In this document: piece by piece, positions 8,297 through 17,059 of the stretch | Position numbering within the stretch: the stretch's first letter is position 1 | Layout: each line of letters opens with the position of its first letter | Notes under the pieces: generated by a model | The model's input: only the letters and a program-made list of their open reading frames with translations | What the model was told of the DNA's origin: nothing | Databases searched by the model: none | Source of the DNA: CAUZIZ01 sp965218775 | GTDB lineage: Bacteria; Acidobacteriota; UBA6911; RPQK01; JAJDTT01 | DNA: 64,000 nt | Direction of reading: 5' to 3' | NCBI GenBank assembly: GCA_965218775.1 | Contig: CBDCLS010000005.1 | Coordinates: forward strand, 806,001-870,000 | Position numbers and translations under genes: made by a program

Positions 8297-9634
8297 CTAG
8301 AGAGTCCAACCCCTGCGGTAATCCTTGTGGATGAGCTGCTGGGCTGCTGTTGAGTTTGTGATGCGCAGAGAGGGGGCGTCCCATTCAAGGGCTTCGCCAC
8401 TTCGGTAGGACACGACGCCCAACAAGACAGCCTCGGTCAGGGCTCCTGAGTAGTCAAAGTTGCAGGTTGTAGTGCCGCCCGACTTGATCGCCTGAATCCA
8501 CTCCTGGTGATGGCCGATCGACCTGGGGATAAACGGGTCCGGGGGTTTGAATCCAGCGAATTTTTCGACCGGCAGCAACATGTGCTTTGAGTAGTTCGAA
8601 AGAATCATTCCCTCGGATCCGACGAATAACTGGCCGCTCTTCCAGTTCAGAGGGCTGCCCTTGGCATCCTTGAGTTTTGCCAGGATTTCGGGCTTCTTCC
8701 CCCCGTCGTACCAATTCAAAGTCACGGGCGGCAGGTCTTCTCTCGCTGGATACTCATAGGTAACGACCAACCCGGAAGAGGTACTTTCCAGCAACGGTTG
8801 AGGTCCGCCCGCCGAGATTCTGCTCGGGTGCTTCAGCTTCAGCGCCCAGTGGGGGAGGTCCATCCAGTGGCAGGCGAAGTCGCCCAGGGAGCCGGTTCCA
8901 TAGTCCCAGAACCAGCGCCAGTTGAATGGATGAACGGCAGTCACCGAGCCGTCCTCCTTGACACTCTCGCAGTAGGGGCGAGACGGCGAGGGTCCCAGCC
9001 ACAAATCCCAGTCGACGTGGCTGGGCTGCTGCCCGCCCGTAATCAGCCGCCGTCCGGAATAATCAACTCCGACCCAGACGTGGACTTCCCTGATCTCGCC
9101 AATCGAGCCGCTTTGGACCAGCTCGACCACCTGTCGATAGTTTTCCTCGGCGTGAATCTGAGTCCCCATCTGGGTAACGAGTCCTTCCCTGGCTGCCAGT
9201 TCAGCCAGCGTCCGGGCCTCGTAGAGCGTGTGTGTGAGTGGCTTTTCGCAGTAGACGTGCTTCTTCAGTTTCATTGCCATCGATGCTGCCGGAGCGTGGG
9301 AGTGGTCCGGAGTGCTGACCACAACGGCATCCAGGTTCTCTGCTTCTTTCTCCAACATGACCCGGTAATCACGGTACCGTCGGGCGTTTGGATACTTCTC
9401 CCCTGCCCCCTCAAGTAAGTCGCGATCGATGTCGGCGAGCGCCACGACGTTCTCGGTGGCAACTCCCTTCAAGTTGGACGCAGCCCGATTGTGAACACCG
9501 ATGGAGGCAATATTGAGTTTTTCCAACGCCGATGCTGATCTGCCAGCAGAGATCAGGGGGGCCTGGGATCCCAGCGACATCGCAGCAGCAGACGACCTTC
9601 TTAGAAATTCGCGACGACCGAATCGTTGAACCAC
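8297..9634 (-). CDS. Tat-exported Gfo/Idh/MocA oxidoreductase
   Basis: A 445-residue protein. GRREFLRRSSAAAMSLGSQAP is a twin-arginine leader. The Rossmann-like start (NIASIGVHNRAASNLKG) is followed by VVSTPDHSHAPAA and the CEKPLTHT signature, with the long C-terminal domain (VHPFNWRWFWDYGTGSLGD, HWMDLP) typical of the secreted subgroup abundant in Acidobacteriota and Planctomycetota. The probable substrate is a sugar or glycoside, with tightly bound NAD(P). It ends beside the DinB remnant and lies 51 bases downstream of the enolase-superfamily gene on the same strand, so the two may be co-transcribed. Confidence 0.88.
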   Translation of the reverse strand: MVQRFGRREFLRRSSAAAMSLGSQAPLISAGRSASALEKLNIASIGVHNRAASNLKGVATENVVALADIDRDLLEGAGEKYPNARRYRDYRVMLEKEAENLDAVVVSTPDHSHAPAASMAMKLKKHVYCEKPLTHTLYEARTLAELAAREGLVTQMGTQIHAEENYRQVVELVQSGSIGEIREVHVWVGVDYSGRRLITGGQQPSHVDWDLWLGPSPSRPYCESVKEDGSVTAVHPFNWRWFWDYGTGSLGDFACHWMDLPHWALKLKHPSRISAGGPQPLLESTSSGLVVTYEYPAREDLPPVTLNWYDGGKKPEILAKLKDAKGSPLNWKSGQLFVGSEGMILSNYSKHMLLPVEKFAGFKPPDPFIPRSIGHHQEWIQAIKSGGTTTCNFDYSGALTEAVLLGVVSYRSGEALEWDAPSLRITNSTAAQQLIHKDYRRGWTL

Positions 9635-9684
9635 TTTGTACTCCTAAATCTTGGAACCGGTAGGGGATCTCGGCGGTACCGGGA

Positions 9685-10866
9685 TCATTCCTTCAACACA
9701 TCTGATCTGCCCTCCCAACCCTCGGCGATCAGATCGATCACGCGATCGCCCTTGAGTGGATGCTGCTCGGCAATCGACGTATCAAAATCGATCCCCAGCC
9801 CCGGTCTTTCGGTGGGCTCGATGTATCCGTCCCGGATCTCGACCGACCCTGGCACCAGGTCCCGGGTCCAGGAGGGGTAGGCAAACTCACCAAAGGATTC
9901 CTGAATATAGAAGGCAGGAGAGCTGAAAGCGACCTGAACCGAGGCAGCCATGCATACCGGCCCCAAAGACTGGTGCGGCGCAAAAAAGACGCCCATAGCA
10001 TCGGCGAGAGCCGCCATTTTCTTCACTTCCAGGATCCCACACGAATACCCGACATCGGGCTGATAGACACCGACCGATCTCTTGCCCAGAAACTGACTGG
10101 CCTGCACCAGGTCACTGATGCCAGCGACGTCGGTTCCGACAGGGACATTCACCCGCGAAGTCACTTCCTTCAGTTGATCCACGCCCAGGTAACCCAGCGT
10201 CGGAGCCTCGAACCAAAGGAGGTCGAAGATCTCCATGGCATTGGCAGCCTTGATCGCTGCCTCCGGGTGAAACCGCGCGTGCGCCTCCACGATCAAGCCT
10301 ACATCCAGCCCCACTGCTTCGCGGACGGCTCTGACGATCTCGACCGCGAGTCGGAACTGCTTCGGATCCAGATCTCGATAGGCACTTCCGAATGGATCGA
10401 ATTTCAGGGCTGTATAGCCCATCTCCACGACCCGTCTGGCTTTCGACGCCCACTGCCGGGGATCGGTCGCATCGAAATCGTTGTACCAACCATTGGCGTA
10501 GGTCCTAAGGCGTTCGTGCACCAGTCCTCCCAGAAGCCGATACGCTGGCACTTCGTAGTGCTTGCCCAACAGGTCCCAACACGCCATCTCCACAGCCGAC
10601 AGGGCACTGCGCTCAACCATTCCCAGTCCCCGATCAATCCCCAACATCTGACGCGTGTCCATCACCATCTTCTCAATATTGTGGGGATCGCGACCCAGAA
10701 ACAGCTTTTCCTGGTTCTGCTGGAGGTAGGCCTGGGCCGCGGCCGACCAATGGTAGCCAATACCCTCGCCGATACCCACGAGACCTCTGTCCGTCGTCAG
10801 CAAGACGAAAAACCAGGGGTTCCACGGGTTCTCGACGATGTAGGATTGGATTTGAGTAATCTTCAC
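9685..10866 (-). CDS. Mandelate racemase/muconate lactonizing enzyme family protein
   Basis: An enolase-superfamily enzyme of about 393 residues with a capping domain then a modified TIM barrel. Metal-ligand positions are visible as VEAHARF, WFEAPTL and VGTDVAG; the catalytic-site His is in FAPHQSLGP, and the barrel Lys motif is ALKFDPFG. The third ligand is Asp rather than the usual Glu. Members are sugar-acid dehydratases or racemases; the substrate is unknown. GTG at 10866 is chosen because ggaggggaa lies just upstream and the protein then starts KITQIQSY. It has no export signal. A strong palindrome (10892-10915) lies in its 5-prime leader. Confidence 0.85.
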   Translation of the reverse strand: MKITQIQSYIVENPWNPWFFVLLTTDRGLVGIGEGIGYHWSAAAQAYLQQNQEKLFLGRDPHNIEKMVMDTRQMLGIDRGLGMVERSALSAVEMACWDLLGKHYEVPAYRLLGGLVHERLRTYANGWYNDFDATDPRQWASKARRVVEMGYTALKFDPFGSAYRDLDPKQFRLAVEIVRAVREAVGLDVGLIVEAHARFHPEAAIKAANAMEIFDLLWFEAPTLGYLGVDQLKEVTSRVNVPVGTDVAGISDLVQASQFLGKRSVGVYQPDVGYSCGILEVKKMAALADAMGVFFAPHQSLGPVCMAASVQVAFSSPAFYIQESFGEFAYPSWTRDLVPGSVEIRDGYIEPTERPGLGIDFDTSIAEQHPLKGDRVIDLIAEGWEGRSDVLKE

Positions 10867-10891
10867 CGGACTTCCCCTCCCCAACTCTTGA

Positions 10892-10915
10892 AACTCCGGA
10901 GTAAACTCCGGAGTT
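10892..10915. promoter_or_regulatory. Tandem palindrome ACTCCGGAGT x2, operator or leader hairpin
   Basis: Two copies of the perfect 10-bp palindrome actccggagt (10893-10902 and 10905-10914) are spaced 12 bp centre to centre. Together they also form a near-perfect inverted repeat (aactccggagt, aa, actccggagtt). They lie between the two divergent enolase-superfamily genes, 26 bases above the GTG of the left one. This is what a dimeric repressor operator for the divergent pair would look like; an RNA hairpin is the alternative. Confidence 0.55.
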
Positions 10916-11065
10916 CAGTAGAGGCTATTCTTGAAGAAGTCAGTTCGCACTGTCAACGCCCCTTCTTCAGCTTATCCGCAGAGGAAATGGTTGCGGGCAC
11001 CAACTTGCAATGCCGCGTCTGATGGGACAAGCTTTTGAGGTTCTAATTTTCGAGCATCTCACAAT

Positions 11066-12379
11066 ATGGGTAAAGCTCCGTTTGAGCTAGATCGACGCGC
11101 CTTCTTGACCACCAGCACGGGAATCGGGATGGCAGCGCCACTCACCTTGGGCTCGCCTTTGCTAACGAGGCCAGCTTGGCGAAAGGCAGAACGAATGAAG
11201 ATCACCGGGATAAAAACCTATAGATTCAATGTGAGTACCGGCAGCAGTAGCCAGAAAAAAGGTCCGAGGCGAGCTATTTACAGCTCCTTCAAGACCTGGC
11301 TCTTCCTCAAGATCGAGACCAACACCGAGCACTCGGGCTGGGGCGAAGCAAGCATCGAGTGGCTTTCCCCGGTGGTCGAAGCCACCCTGCAGGGATGGGA
11401 GGAACTCCTGATCGACCGCGACCCGCTGGATGTCGTTGCCATCTGCGACGACATCACCGACCGGCTTCCCTGGAAGGGAGGTCCGGTTCTGGGCTCCGCA
11501 ATCGCGGCCATAAACATGGCCCTGTATGACATCGCGGGTAAGGCCTGGAATGTCCCTGTCTACCAGATTCTGGGAGGAAAGAAGCGTGACCGGGTGCGGG
11601 TCTACAATGGGGGAATCAACTTCGAATCCGTAGAGCAGGCTCGCAGCCAGGCCCGCGCCGCCGTGGCATCCGGTGCCAGGGGCCTGAAGGGCAACCCCCT
11701 CGAATCTCGCACCTGGCCCATGGATCAGCAGGCTCTTGAGCAGTGTGTCGAGATCGTGGCGGCCGTTCGGGACGAAGTCGGTCCCCATGTGGATCTCATG
11801 CTGGACACCCACGGCAGCCCCAACCCTGCCCTCGCGATCACCTTCGCCCAAGCGCTGGAGCCCTATCGTCCGCTGTTCCTCGAAGAGCCCTGCAAGGTGG
11901 GCTCGGTGGCGGCCCTGCAAGAAATCTCCTCCCGCAGCCCAGTCCCCATAGCCACCGGGGAGAAACTCTTTTCCTTCGGCGAGTTCAAAGAAATCATCGA
12001 CCGGCGCGCCTGCGCTTTCCTGCAGCCGGACCTGAGTCATAGCTTTGGAATCAGCACATTCCTTGCCGTCGCCCGCCTGGCCGAGGAGGCTCAAATGCTT
12101 ATGGCGCCTCACAACGCCTCGGGACCCGTCCACTTTGCCGCCTTGCTCCAGGCCGATGCCGTCATCAGCAATTTCTTGATCCAGGAAGCCTGGAATCTGG
12201 AGCGCTTCGACTCCTACGTAGATCCCGGTTTCAGGCTCGACGAGGGACACATCAACCTCGAGGATCGACCGGGCCTGGGAATAGAAGTCAAGGAGGCCGA
12301 TATTGCGAAGCTACCCAATGACCAGAACATGAGCTATCGACAATATCGACACGAAGACGGCAGTTGGAAAGGCTGGTAG
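11066..12379 (+). CDS. D-galactonate-dehydratase-like enolase-superfamily enzyme with Tat leader
   Basis: A 437-residue protein resembling DgoD: VYNGGI, GLKGNP, the metal ligands in LMLDTHG, FLEEPCK and TGEKLFS, QPDLSHSFGIS, and the His in MAPHNASGPV. The family removes water from sugar acids to give 2-keto-3-deoxy acids, which the DHDPS-family enzyme at 3.1 kb could in principle take further. The N-terminus ELDRRAFLTTSTGIGMAAPL is a twin-arginine leader, so the enzyme may be periplasmic, which is atypical. It is transcribed away from the enolase-like gene at 9.7 kb, across the shared palindrome region. Confidence 0.85.
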   Translation: MGKAPFELDRRAFLTTSTGIGMAAPLTLGSPLLTRPAWRKAERMKITGIKTYRFNVSTGSSSQKKGPRRAIYSSFKTWLFLKIETNTEHSGWGEASIEWLSPVVEATLQGWEELLIDRDPLDVVAICDDITDRLPWKGGPVLGSAIAAINMALYDIAGKAWNVPVYQILGGKKRDRVRVYNGGINFESVEQARSQARAAVASGARGLKGNPLESRTWPMDQQALEQCVEIVAAVRDEVGPHVDLMLDTHGSPNPALAITFAQALEPYRPLFLEEPCKVGSVAALQEISSRSPVPIATGEKLFSFGEFKEIIDRRACAFLQPDLSHSFGISTFLAVARLAEEAQMLMAPHNASGPVHFAALLQADAVISNFLIQEAWNLERFDSYVDPGFRLDEGHINLEDRPGLGIEVKEADIAKLPNDQNMSYRQYRHEDGSWKGW

Positions 12380-12648
12380 GCGGGATAGACTGGAACCTCT
12401 GCTCCAAGGCCCGTCACACCACTCACGCGGCCTTGGAAAATCGGCTTGAAGACGAGCTCGATACCACCACCGGGGGAAACTTTCCCCTGTTCCGGGGGAT
12501 ACGATACTATGGAACGAATAGTTGTGGCTGCTCGTTTCTGTCAGGGAAGCAGCTGCGGCTAAAGCGATGGGGAGGACATCGAGCCGACCACCACGTTTCT
12601 CGCTTGACCGTGGAAGGGTCTGCCGAAGGAAAGGAAACGAAGACAAGC

Positions 12649-13674
12649 ATGACGAGAAAACAGATCGCGATCGTTGGCCTCCTCCTTCTCTTCTGGGCCG
12701 TCGTCCCTGTGGCCGCCCAGACTTCGAATGGGCACACGTTCCAGGATCTCCTCCCCAATCAGGTGGGCAATAGTTGGACTTACGAGGGTTCGGGCTTCGC
12801 AGTTAATGGCAATCGACGCGAGATTTCTGCGGTCCGGCGCAGCGGTGGCTGGGTTTACTTCGAGGGCATACCTGGCTGGGGAAACGGCTGGATCTGGGCA
12901 AGTGGCATCAGTGCCCGAGCCTGGGTCTGGAATCCCAACCGCCGGACCTTCGCCTTTTGGGCGGACCTAGGGGTAGGTCAGGGTCAGACCTTCACGGTCG
13001 ACCAGGATGCGGGAATGGGTTGCTGGGACGGAGCGACCTACATGATCAGCAATGAGGACTTCACCGTTGATACTCCAGTGGGGACCTTCAACCAGGCCTT
13101 GGAGATTACTCTGGTAAACCAGAATTGTGCCGACGCCGGTGTCACCCGGGTGGTTTTCGCCCCGAGTTTCGGCATTGTCGAGTATGAGACCCAGTCGATC
13201 GGTGGCCCTCGCCGTTGGGTGATCCAGCACGCCGTCGTCAACGGACAGGAATATAGTTCCGACCCATTCAGGGGAGGGCTCAGGAGCTCGGCCACACTCA
13301 ACAAGGCGGTCTACACGGTGGGTCCGACAACGGACGGCACGGTCCGACCCGACACGATGAATATTAGGTTGAAGATTGAAAACAGTACCGATGGCGCAAT
13401 CGATTACACCTACTTCAGCGGCCAGACATTCGATATCTTCATAACCGACTCCGAGGGGACCGAGGTCTACCGCTGGAGCTTTAGGAGAGCCTTCATCCTT
13501 CCGGTCACTCAAAAACAACTGCTGCCTGGGGAAAGTATCGAGGTCGGAGACGAAATCGAGCTCAGGAACAACGAGGGTGACGTGCTGCCACCGGGCGATT
13601 ACAAGGTCGAGATCCTACACGTGGGTCTAGGCCTGGATGCCTCGGTAACTACCCCGTTCAAGATCGAGGACTAG
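12649..13674 (+). CDS. Secreted protein with C-terminal BsuPI-like domain
   Basis: A 341-residue protein. The start at ATG 12649 is chosen because aaggaaacg precedes it and the protein then opens with a clear Sec signal peptide (MTRKQIAIVGLLLLFWAVVPVAAQ). Residues about 25-210 form a beta-rich domain of unknown function (FQDLLPNQVGNSWTYEG, then FGIVEYETQ). The C-terminal 110 residues (MNIRLKIENSTDGAIDYTYF, then LLPGESIE and LPPGDYKVEI) match the BsuPI intracellular-proteinase-inhibitor fold. An exported role is inferred; inhibition of a protease is not shown. It is followed closely by the DUF4432 gene. Confidence 0.75.
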   Translation: MTRKQIAIVGLLLLFWAVVPVAAQTSNGHTFQDLLPNQVGNSWTYEGSGFAVNGNRREISAVRRSGGWVYFEGIPGWGNGWIWASGISARAWVWNPNRRTFAFWADLGVGQGQTFTVDQDAGMGCWDGATYMISNEDFTVDTPVGTFNQALEITLVNQNCADAGVTRVVFAPSFGIVEYETQSIGGPRRWVIQHAVVNGQEYSSDPFRGGLRSSATLNKAVYTVGPTTDGTVRPDTMNIRLKIENSTDGAIDYTYFSGQTFDIFITDSEGTEVYRWSFRRAFILPVTQKQLLPGESIEVGDEIELRNNEGDVLPPGDYKVEILHVGLGLDASVTTPFKIED

Positions 13675-13745
13675 TGCAGCTCGCCATAAGTTCTGAGCCA
13701 GGGGACAGTGCCTCTTCGCAGGCCCGCGAAGAAAGGGAGTCGGCC

Positions 13746-14918
13746 ATGGTCCACCAGACGCTGATTGACGTTGACCAGAATCTGAAAATCCCCACCTGGG
13801 GAGTGGATTCCGACAGCATCGACCTGGAGACGCCGCACCGCTGGAGAGTCCACAAATATGTGCTACATGGCGGCCGCCAGGAGGGCGTCGACATGCTCCT
13901 GGTGGACAACGGTCGTCTCTCCTTCAAGGTCGTTCCCACCCGCGGCATGAATCTGTGGCAGGCAGCGTGCGAAGGCCTGCGACTGGGATGGGATTCTCCA
14001 GTCAAAGAAGTCGTCCATCCGCAGTTCGTCAATCTGAACGCCAGAGGCGGCCTGGGGTGGCTTGAGGGCTTCGGCGAGTGGATCAGTCGCTGCGGACTCG
14101 AATCCAATGGTTCGCCCGGCCGGGATGAAATCGTCAACAACACCGGCGAGACCATTAGTGTCGACCTCACTCTCCATGGAAAGGTCAGCTACATTCCAGC
14201 GCGCAAGCTGGAGGTGGTGATTGAGCCTCCCCCGTCGCGAATAATCCGGATCCGGGGTGTGGTCGATGAGACCATGGTGTTCGGCCCACGTCTGCGACTG
14301 ATCACGGAAATCTCGACAGAAGTAGGCTCTACCAGACTGACGGTTCGGGACCAGGTTCAGAACCTGGCGACGACACCCCAGGAAATGCAGCTCTTGTACC
14401 ACTGCAATTTTGGCCGACCCCTGTTGGAAAAGGGAGCTCGTCTGGCGGTGCCGGTCAAACGGGTCACACCGCGCGACCAGCGAGCCACTGATGGCGGAAT
14501 GAGCAACTGGAATCAATATGCCCCCCCGCAGCCAGGCTACGTCGAGCAGGTCTATTTTCTGGATCTGGCGGCCGACGCCGAGGGACAAACCGAAGCTCTC
14601 CTTCAGAATGCCGACGGGAACCGGGGAGCGTCACTACAGTTTTCTCTGAAGCAACTTCCGTATATGACGCTTTGGAAGAATACCGGCGCCGAGCCGGATG
14701 GCTACGTCACCGGACTCGAACCGGCAACGAACTACCCCAACCTGCGCAGTACCGAGAGGAAGCACGGCAGGGTACCGGTTCTCCAAGGTGGAGAGAGCTA
14801 TCATGCCCGTCTCGATATCATTGCCCATCTCTCGGCAAGAGAGGTGGGAGTGGCGCGAGAGCGGATCCAGGCGCTGCAAGATGCACCGCCGATTGTCGAC
14901 GAAGAGCCTCAAGACTGA
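13746..14918 (+). CDS. DUF4432-family mutarotase-like protein
   Basis: About 390 residues with the pattern of DUF4432 (galactose-mutarotase-like beta-sandwich): VVPTRGMNLW, GWDSPVKEVVHP, LYHCNFGRPLLE and a C-terminal PYMTLWKNTG then GLEPATNYPN. Members are thought to act on sugar anomers or sugar acids, with little direct evidence. ATG 13746 is preferred since gaaagggag lies upstream; a GTG overlapping the preceding stop (13674) is possible but adds a low-complexity tail. It has no signal peptide, so it is cytosolic. The TGA stop directly abuts the CTAG target of the miniature element at 14923. Confidence 0.82.
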   Translation: MVHQTLIDVDQNLKIPTWGVDSDSIDLETPHRWRVHKYVLHGGRQEGVDMLLVDNGRLSFKVVPTRGMNLWQAACEGLRLGWDSPVKEVVHPQFVNLNARGGLGWLEGFGEWISRCGLESNGSPGRDEIVNNTGETISVDLTLHGKVSYIPARKLEVVIEPPPSRIIRIRGVVDETMVFGPRLRLITEISTEVGSTRLTVRDQVQNLATTPQEMQLLYHCNFGRPLLEKGARLAVPVKRVTPRDQRATDGGMSNWNQYAPPQPGYVEQVYFLDLAADAEGQTEALLQNADGNRGASLQFSLKQLPYMTLWKNTGAEPDGYVTGLEPATNYPNLRSTERKHGRVPVLQGGESYHARLDIIAHLSAREVGVARERIQALQDAPPIVDEEPQD

Positions 14919-14922
14919 CTAG

Positions 14923-15080
14923 TACCCTGTCAACCTAGAAGTTGTGGGTTCTGGACGGCCCTGGCGGCCGATCTCTGTGTTGCGCTTCCTCGACGTAGCC
15001 CTGCTATGCCTGTGGCCGCGCGCCTTGACCTCGACCACCATTGCTCGTCCATAACTCACAATCTCTAGATTGACAGAGTA
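14923..15080 (+). mobile_element. Miniature element, family B copy 1 (158 bp)
   Basis: Non-coding DNA with about 32-bp imperfect terminal inverted repeats (taccctgtcaacctagaag at the left; taCTCtgtcaaTctagaGa on the other strand at the right), flanked by a perfect CTAG duplication (14919-14922, 15081-15084). The core ctgtgttgcgcttcctcga is shared with copy 2 at 23853 and, loosely, with family A. It separates two convergent genes: the left target touches the stop of the DUF4432 gene, and the right target contains the TAG stop of the beta-propeller gene. Confidence 0.85.
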
Positions 15081-16472
15081 CTAGTCGCGAAACCGGAATG
15101 AGTACAGGTCCGCGTTTTTGATCTCGAACCGGATCTTCAAGCCCTTCCGGGGCGCTTGGCCGACGTCTTGTCCCCCAGTCCAGGAAACCGTCTGCTGAAG
15201 CGAATCCCCCTGGAGCGGCTTTGAAGCGTCCAGGGAATAGTTCTTGATGGTCCTTCCTCTCTCATTCTGTAACTCTACCCGAATACTGCCTCCTGGCTTG
15301 GTTGCAAAATTGACCACGAGTCGCTTCCCAGAGAAAACAAGAGCCTTGGTAATCAAGTTTCCCCCTTGGGATCCAGCTCGAGCCGAGACGAAGCCGTCCA
15401 CACGGTAGCTGAATCGGCGAAGGCGACTGTCCGGACCTTCATAGTAGGCCTCGCTGGCATACATCGAGAGTTCCTTGGGCTTGCCAGGAAGCGAGAGAAT
15501 TCCCCAGGTCATGTAGTTGCTGCGGTTGCCTCCACGATCCTGGGGTGCATCTTCAGGAATCACCGCCTTGGGCCAACGATGGAAACTCCTCCCATCGTGA
15601 CTGGCCATCAAGACGGGTTCGACCCGACTTCCCTCTTCCGGGAGGTAGCGAGTCGGAAATCCCAACAGGATGTGGGGGGCGCGCTGGTAGGGCTGGACGG
15701 CGTTCGTGTAGAGGTGTTCGTTGAGGGATCCGGGGTACTCCAGCAGCACCGGATCGGTCCAGTTCACAAAGTCGCTGGATGTCCCGGTCATGATGGCACG
15801 TACTCCTTCCGCAAAGATGCGGTGATACTCGCGGTAGAGACCGATCTCCGGGTCCCAGAAGGCTAGATTCTGAGAATCGAAGGCGCCATTGGTAATGACG
15901 GGGTAGTCCCGGATCAGGGACCAGTGGATCCCGTCGGGAGACTGGTAGATGTAGAGGCCTTTCTCCCCCTGGGGCCGGCCCCGAGAGATCGCCTTGTAGC
16001 GCGCCTCAGGGGGAGCCTCTGGATTGCCATCCTTGAAGACCACAAAGCAGTGGGTCCCGATCCCGTCCCAGACGATGTTGTTCTTCTTCGATCCATCGAA
16101 CTCATACAGACCCAGTTCTGGCCGGGTCCAGTGGATGCCGTCCCGGCTCTCGGCATAACAAGTCACCTCGGGGTGGGCTGGCTTCTGGGTGGCTAGATCA
16201 GAGTGTGACCCCCGATAGTACATGCGGTACCGGTCACCATCCTGGAAAAGGGTGTAGTAGGCGCTGGTATTCCCCTCCCAGGGCTTGCCGGTGACCAGGA
16301 CCACTTCCTGAGGCTGCGGCCGGTGAACGTAGAGCTCCACCTCACCCGTCGTCCTGTCGACGACATGATGATCAACGAAGAGCTCTAGCCCAGATCCAAT
16401 ATTGATCGGCTCGGCTACCACGATGGTGAATCCAATTACGAGTATGGCAGTGAGAAATAGTCCATGCTTCAT
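15081..16472 (-). CDS. Secreted five-bladed beta-propeller protein, glycoside-hydrolase-like
   Basis: About 463 residues. ATG 16472 is chosen because aaggaga precedes it and a Sec signal peptide follows (MKHGLFLTAILVIGFTIVVA). The repeats (RYRMYYRGSHS, CYAESRDGIHWTRPELGL, ARYKAISRG, IYQSPDGIHWS) match the GH32/43/62-like propeller fold seen in uncharacterised planctomycete and acidobacterial proteins. The exact family and catalytic residues cannot be assigned. The opening IGSGLELFVDHHVVD is shared with the paralogue at 45288. Its TAG stop lies inside the CTAG target of the adjacent miniature element. Probably acts on an extracellular glycan. Confidence 0.75.
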   Translation of the reverse strand: MKHGLFLTAILVIGFTIVVAEPINIGSGLELFVDHHVVDRTTGEVELYVHRPQPQEVVLVTGKPWEGNTSAYYTLFQDGDRYRMYYRGSHSDLATQKPAHPEVTCYAESRDGIHWTRPELGLYEFDGSKKNNIVWDGIGTHCFVVFKDGNPEAPPEARYKAISRGRPQGEKGLYIYQSPDGIHWSLIRDYPVITNGAFDSQNLAFWDPEIGLYREYHRIFAEGVRAIMTGTSSDFVNWTDPVLLEYPGSLNEHLYTNAVQPYQRAPHILLGFPTRYLPEEGSRVEPVLMASHDGRSFHRWPKAVIPEDAPQDRGGNRSNYMTWGILSLPGKPKELSMYASEAYYEGPDSRLRRFSYRVDGFVSARAGSQGGNLITKALVFSGKRLVVNFATKPGGSIRVELQNERGRTIKNYSLDASKPLQGDSLQQTVSWTGGQDVGQAPRKGLKIRFEIKNADLYSFRFRD

Positions 16473-17059
16473 GTTCGATAATCTCCTTGAAAAGAAAAAC
16501 ACCTGACACAATCGTCAACGGGGACTGAATTAGAATCGATCCCATTCTGAAAATCAAGGGAGCTGGGGATCCACAGACGGCCCAGGCAGCCAGTCCGAAT
16601 TTCGATCTTGGGAGGATCGCGGATAGGTGCGGATGGGGTTTGCACTAGAGGACCTTGGTGGAGAGAAAGTTCACAAACTGGTCAATTCTGCGAAGAAGCT
16701 ACCCTTGCCTTTGCCCGTGCCCTTGCCCTTGCCCTTGCCCGTCAGTATCCCCACAGTCGTCGCGCCTGGCTGAGAAAGATGAAATCGGGCACGGGCAAAG
16801 GCAAGGGCAAGGGCAAGGGTAGGAGGAGGACTCAACACGGACAAACGTTCTCGGCGGTATGAGGTGGCTCGCTAGAACTCGAGAGGGCTACCTGTGAGAC
16901 CGGCTTGGCATCAATCCGAAAACAGCCTGAAGTTAACGACGACCGTCGCGATGACCGAAACAGGATTCCCTTCCAAGAAGGTCGCCCCGGGGATCGATTG
17001 GTTGACAGGAAGATATCTCGACATCGAAAGTGCATCGCCAATATAATCGGCCGCCACAG
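16473..17059. other. 587-bp non-coding interval holding an inverted hexanucleotide array
   Basis: This is the divergent upstream region of the propeller gene (minus) and the multicopper oxidase (plus), so both promoters must be here, but no clear -35/-10 pair is evident. The main structure is the array at 16701-16820. Open frames across the interval have no recognisable protein similarity and arise from the low-complexity repeat. Confidence 0.6.
16701..16820. repeat. Inverted low-complexity array (CCCTTG)n / (CAAGGG)n
   Basis: The left arm 16701-16740 is built from cccttg/cctttg/cccgtg hexamers. After a 46-base spacer of ordinary sequence, the right arm 16787-16820 carries the complementary gggcaa/gggcac hexamers. 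The arms can pair over more than 30 bases. A second array of the same words and layout is at 59218-59359, with an unrelated spacer. Confidence 0.85.

Noticed and set aside
9760..11022. 420-residue open frame on the plus strand
   Set aside because: Antisense to the enolase-superfamily gene, with no recognisable motif or ribosome site.
16608..16862. 84-residue frame through the hexanucleotide array
   Set aside because: Its low-complexity Gly-Lys sequence is simply the translated repeat.
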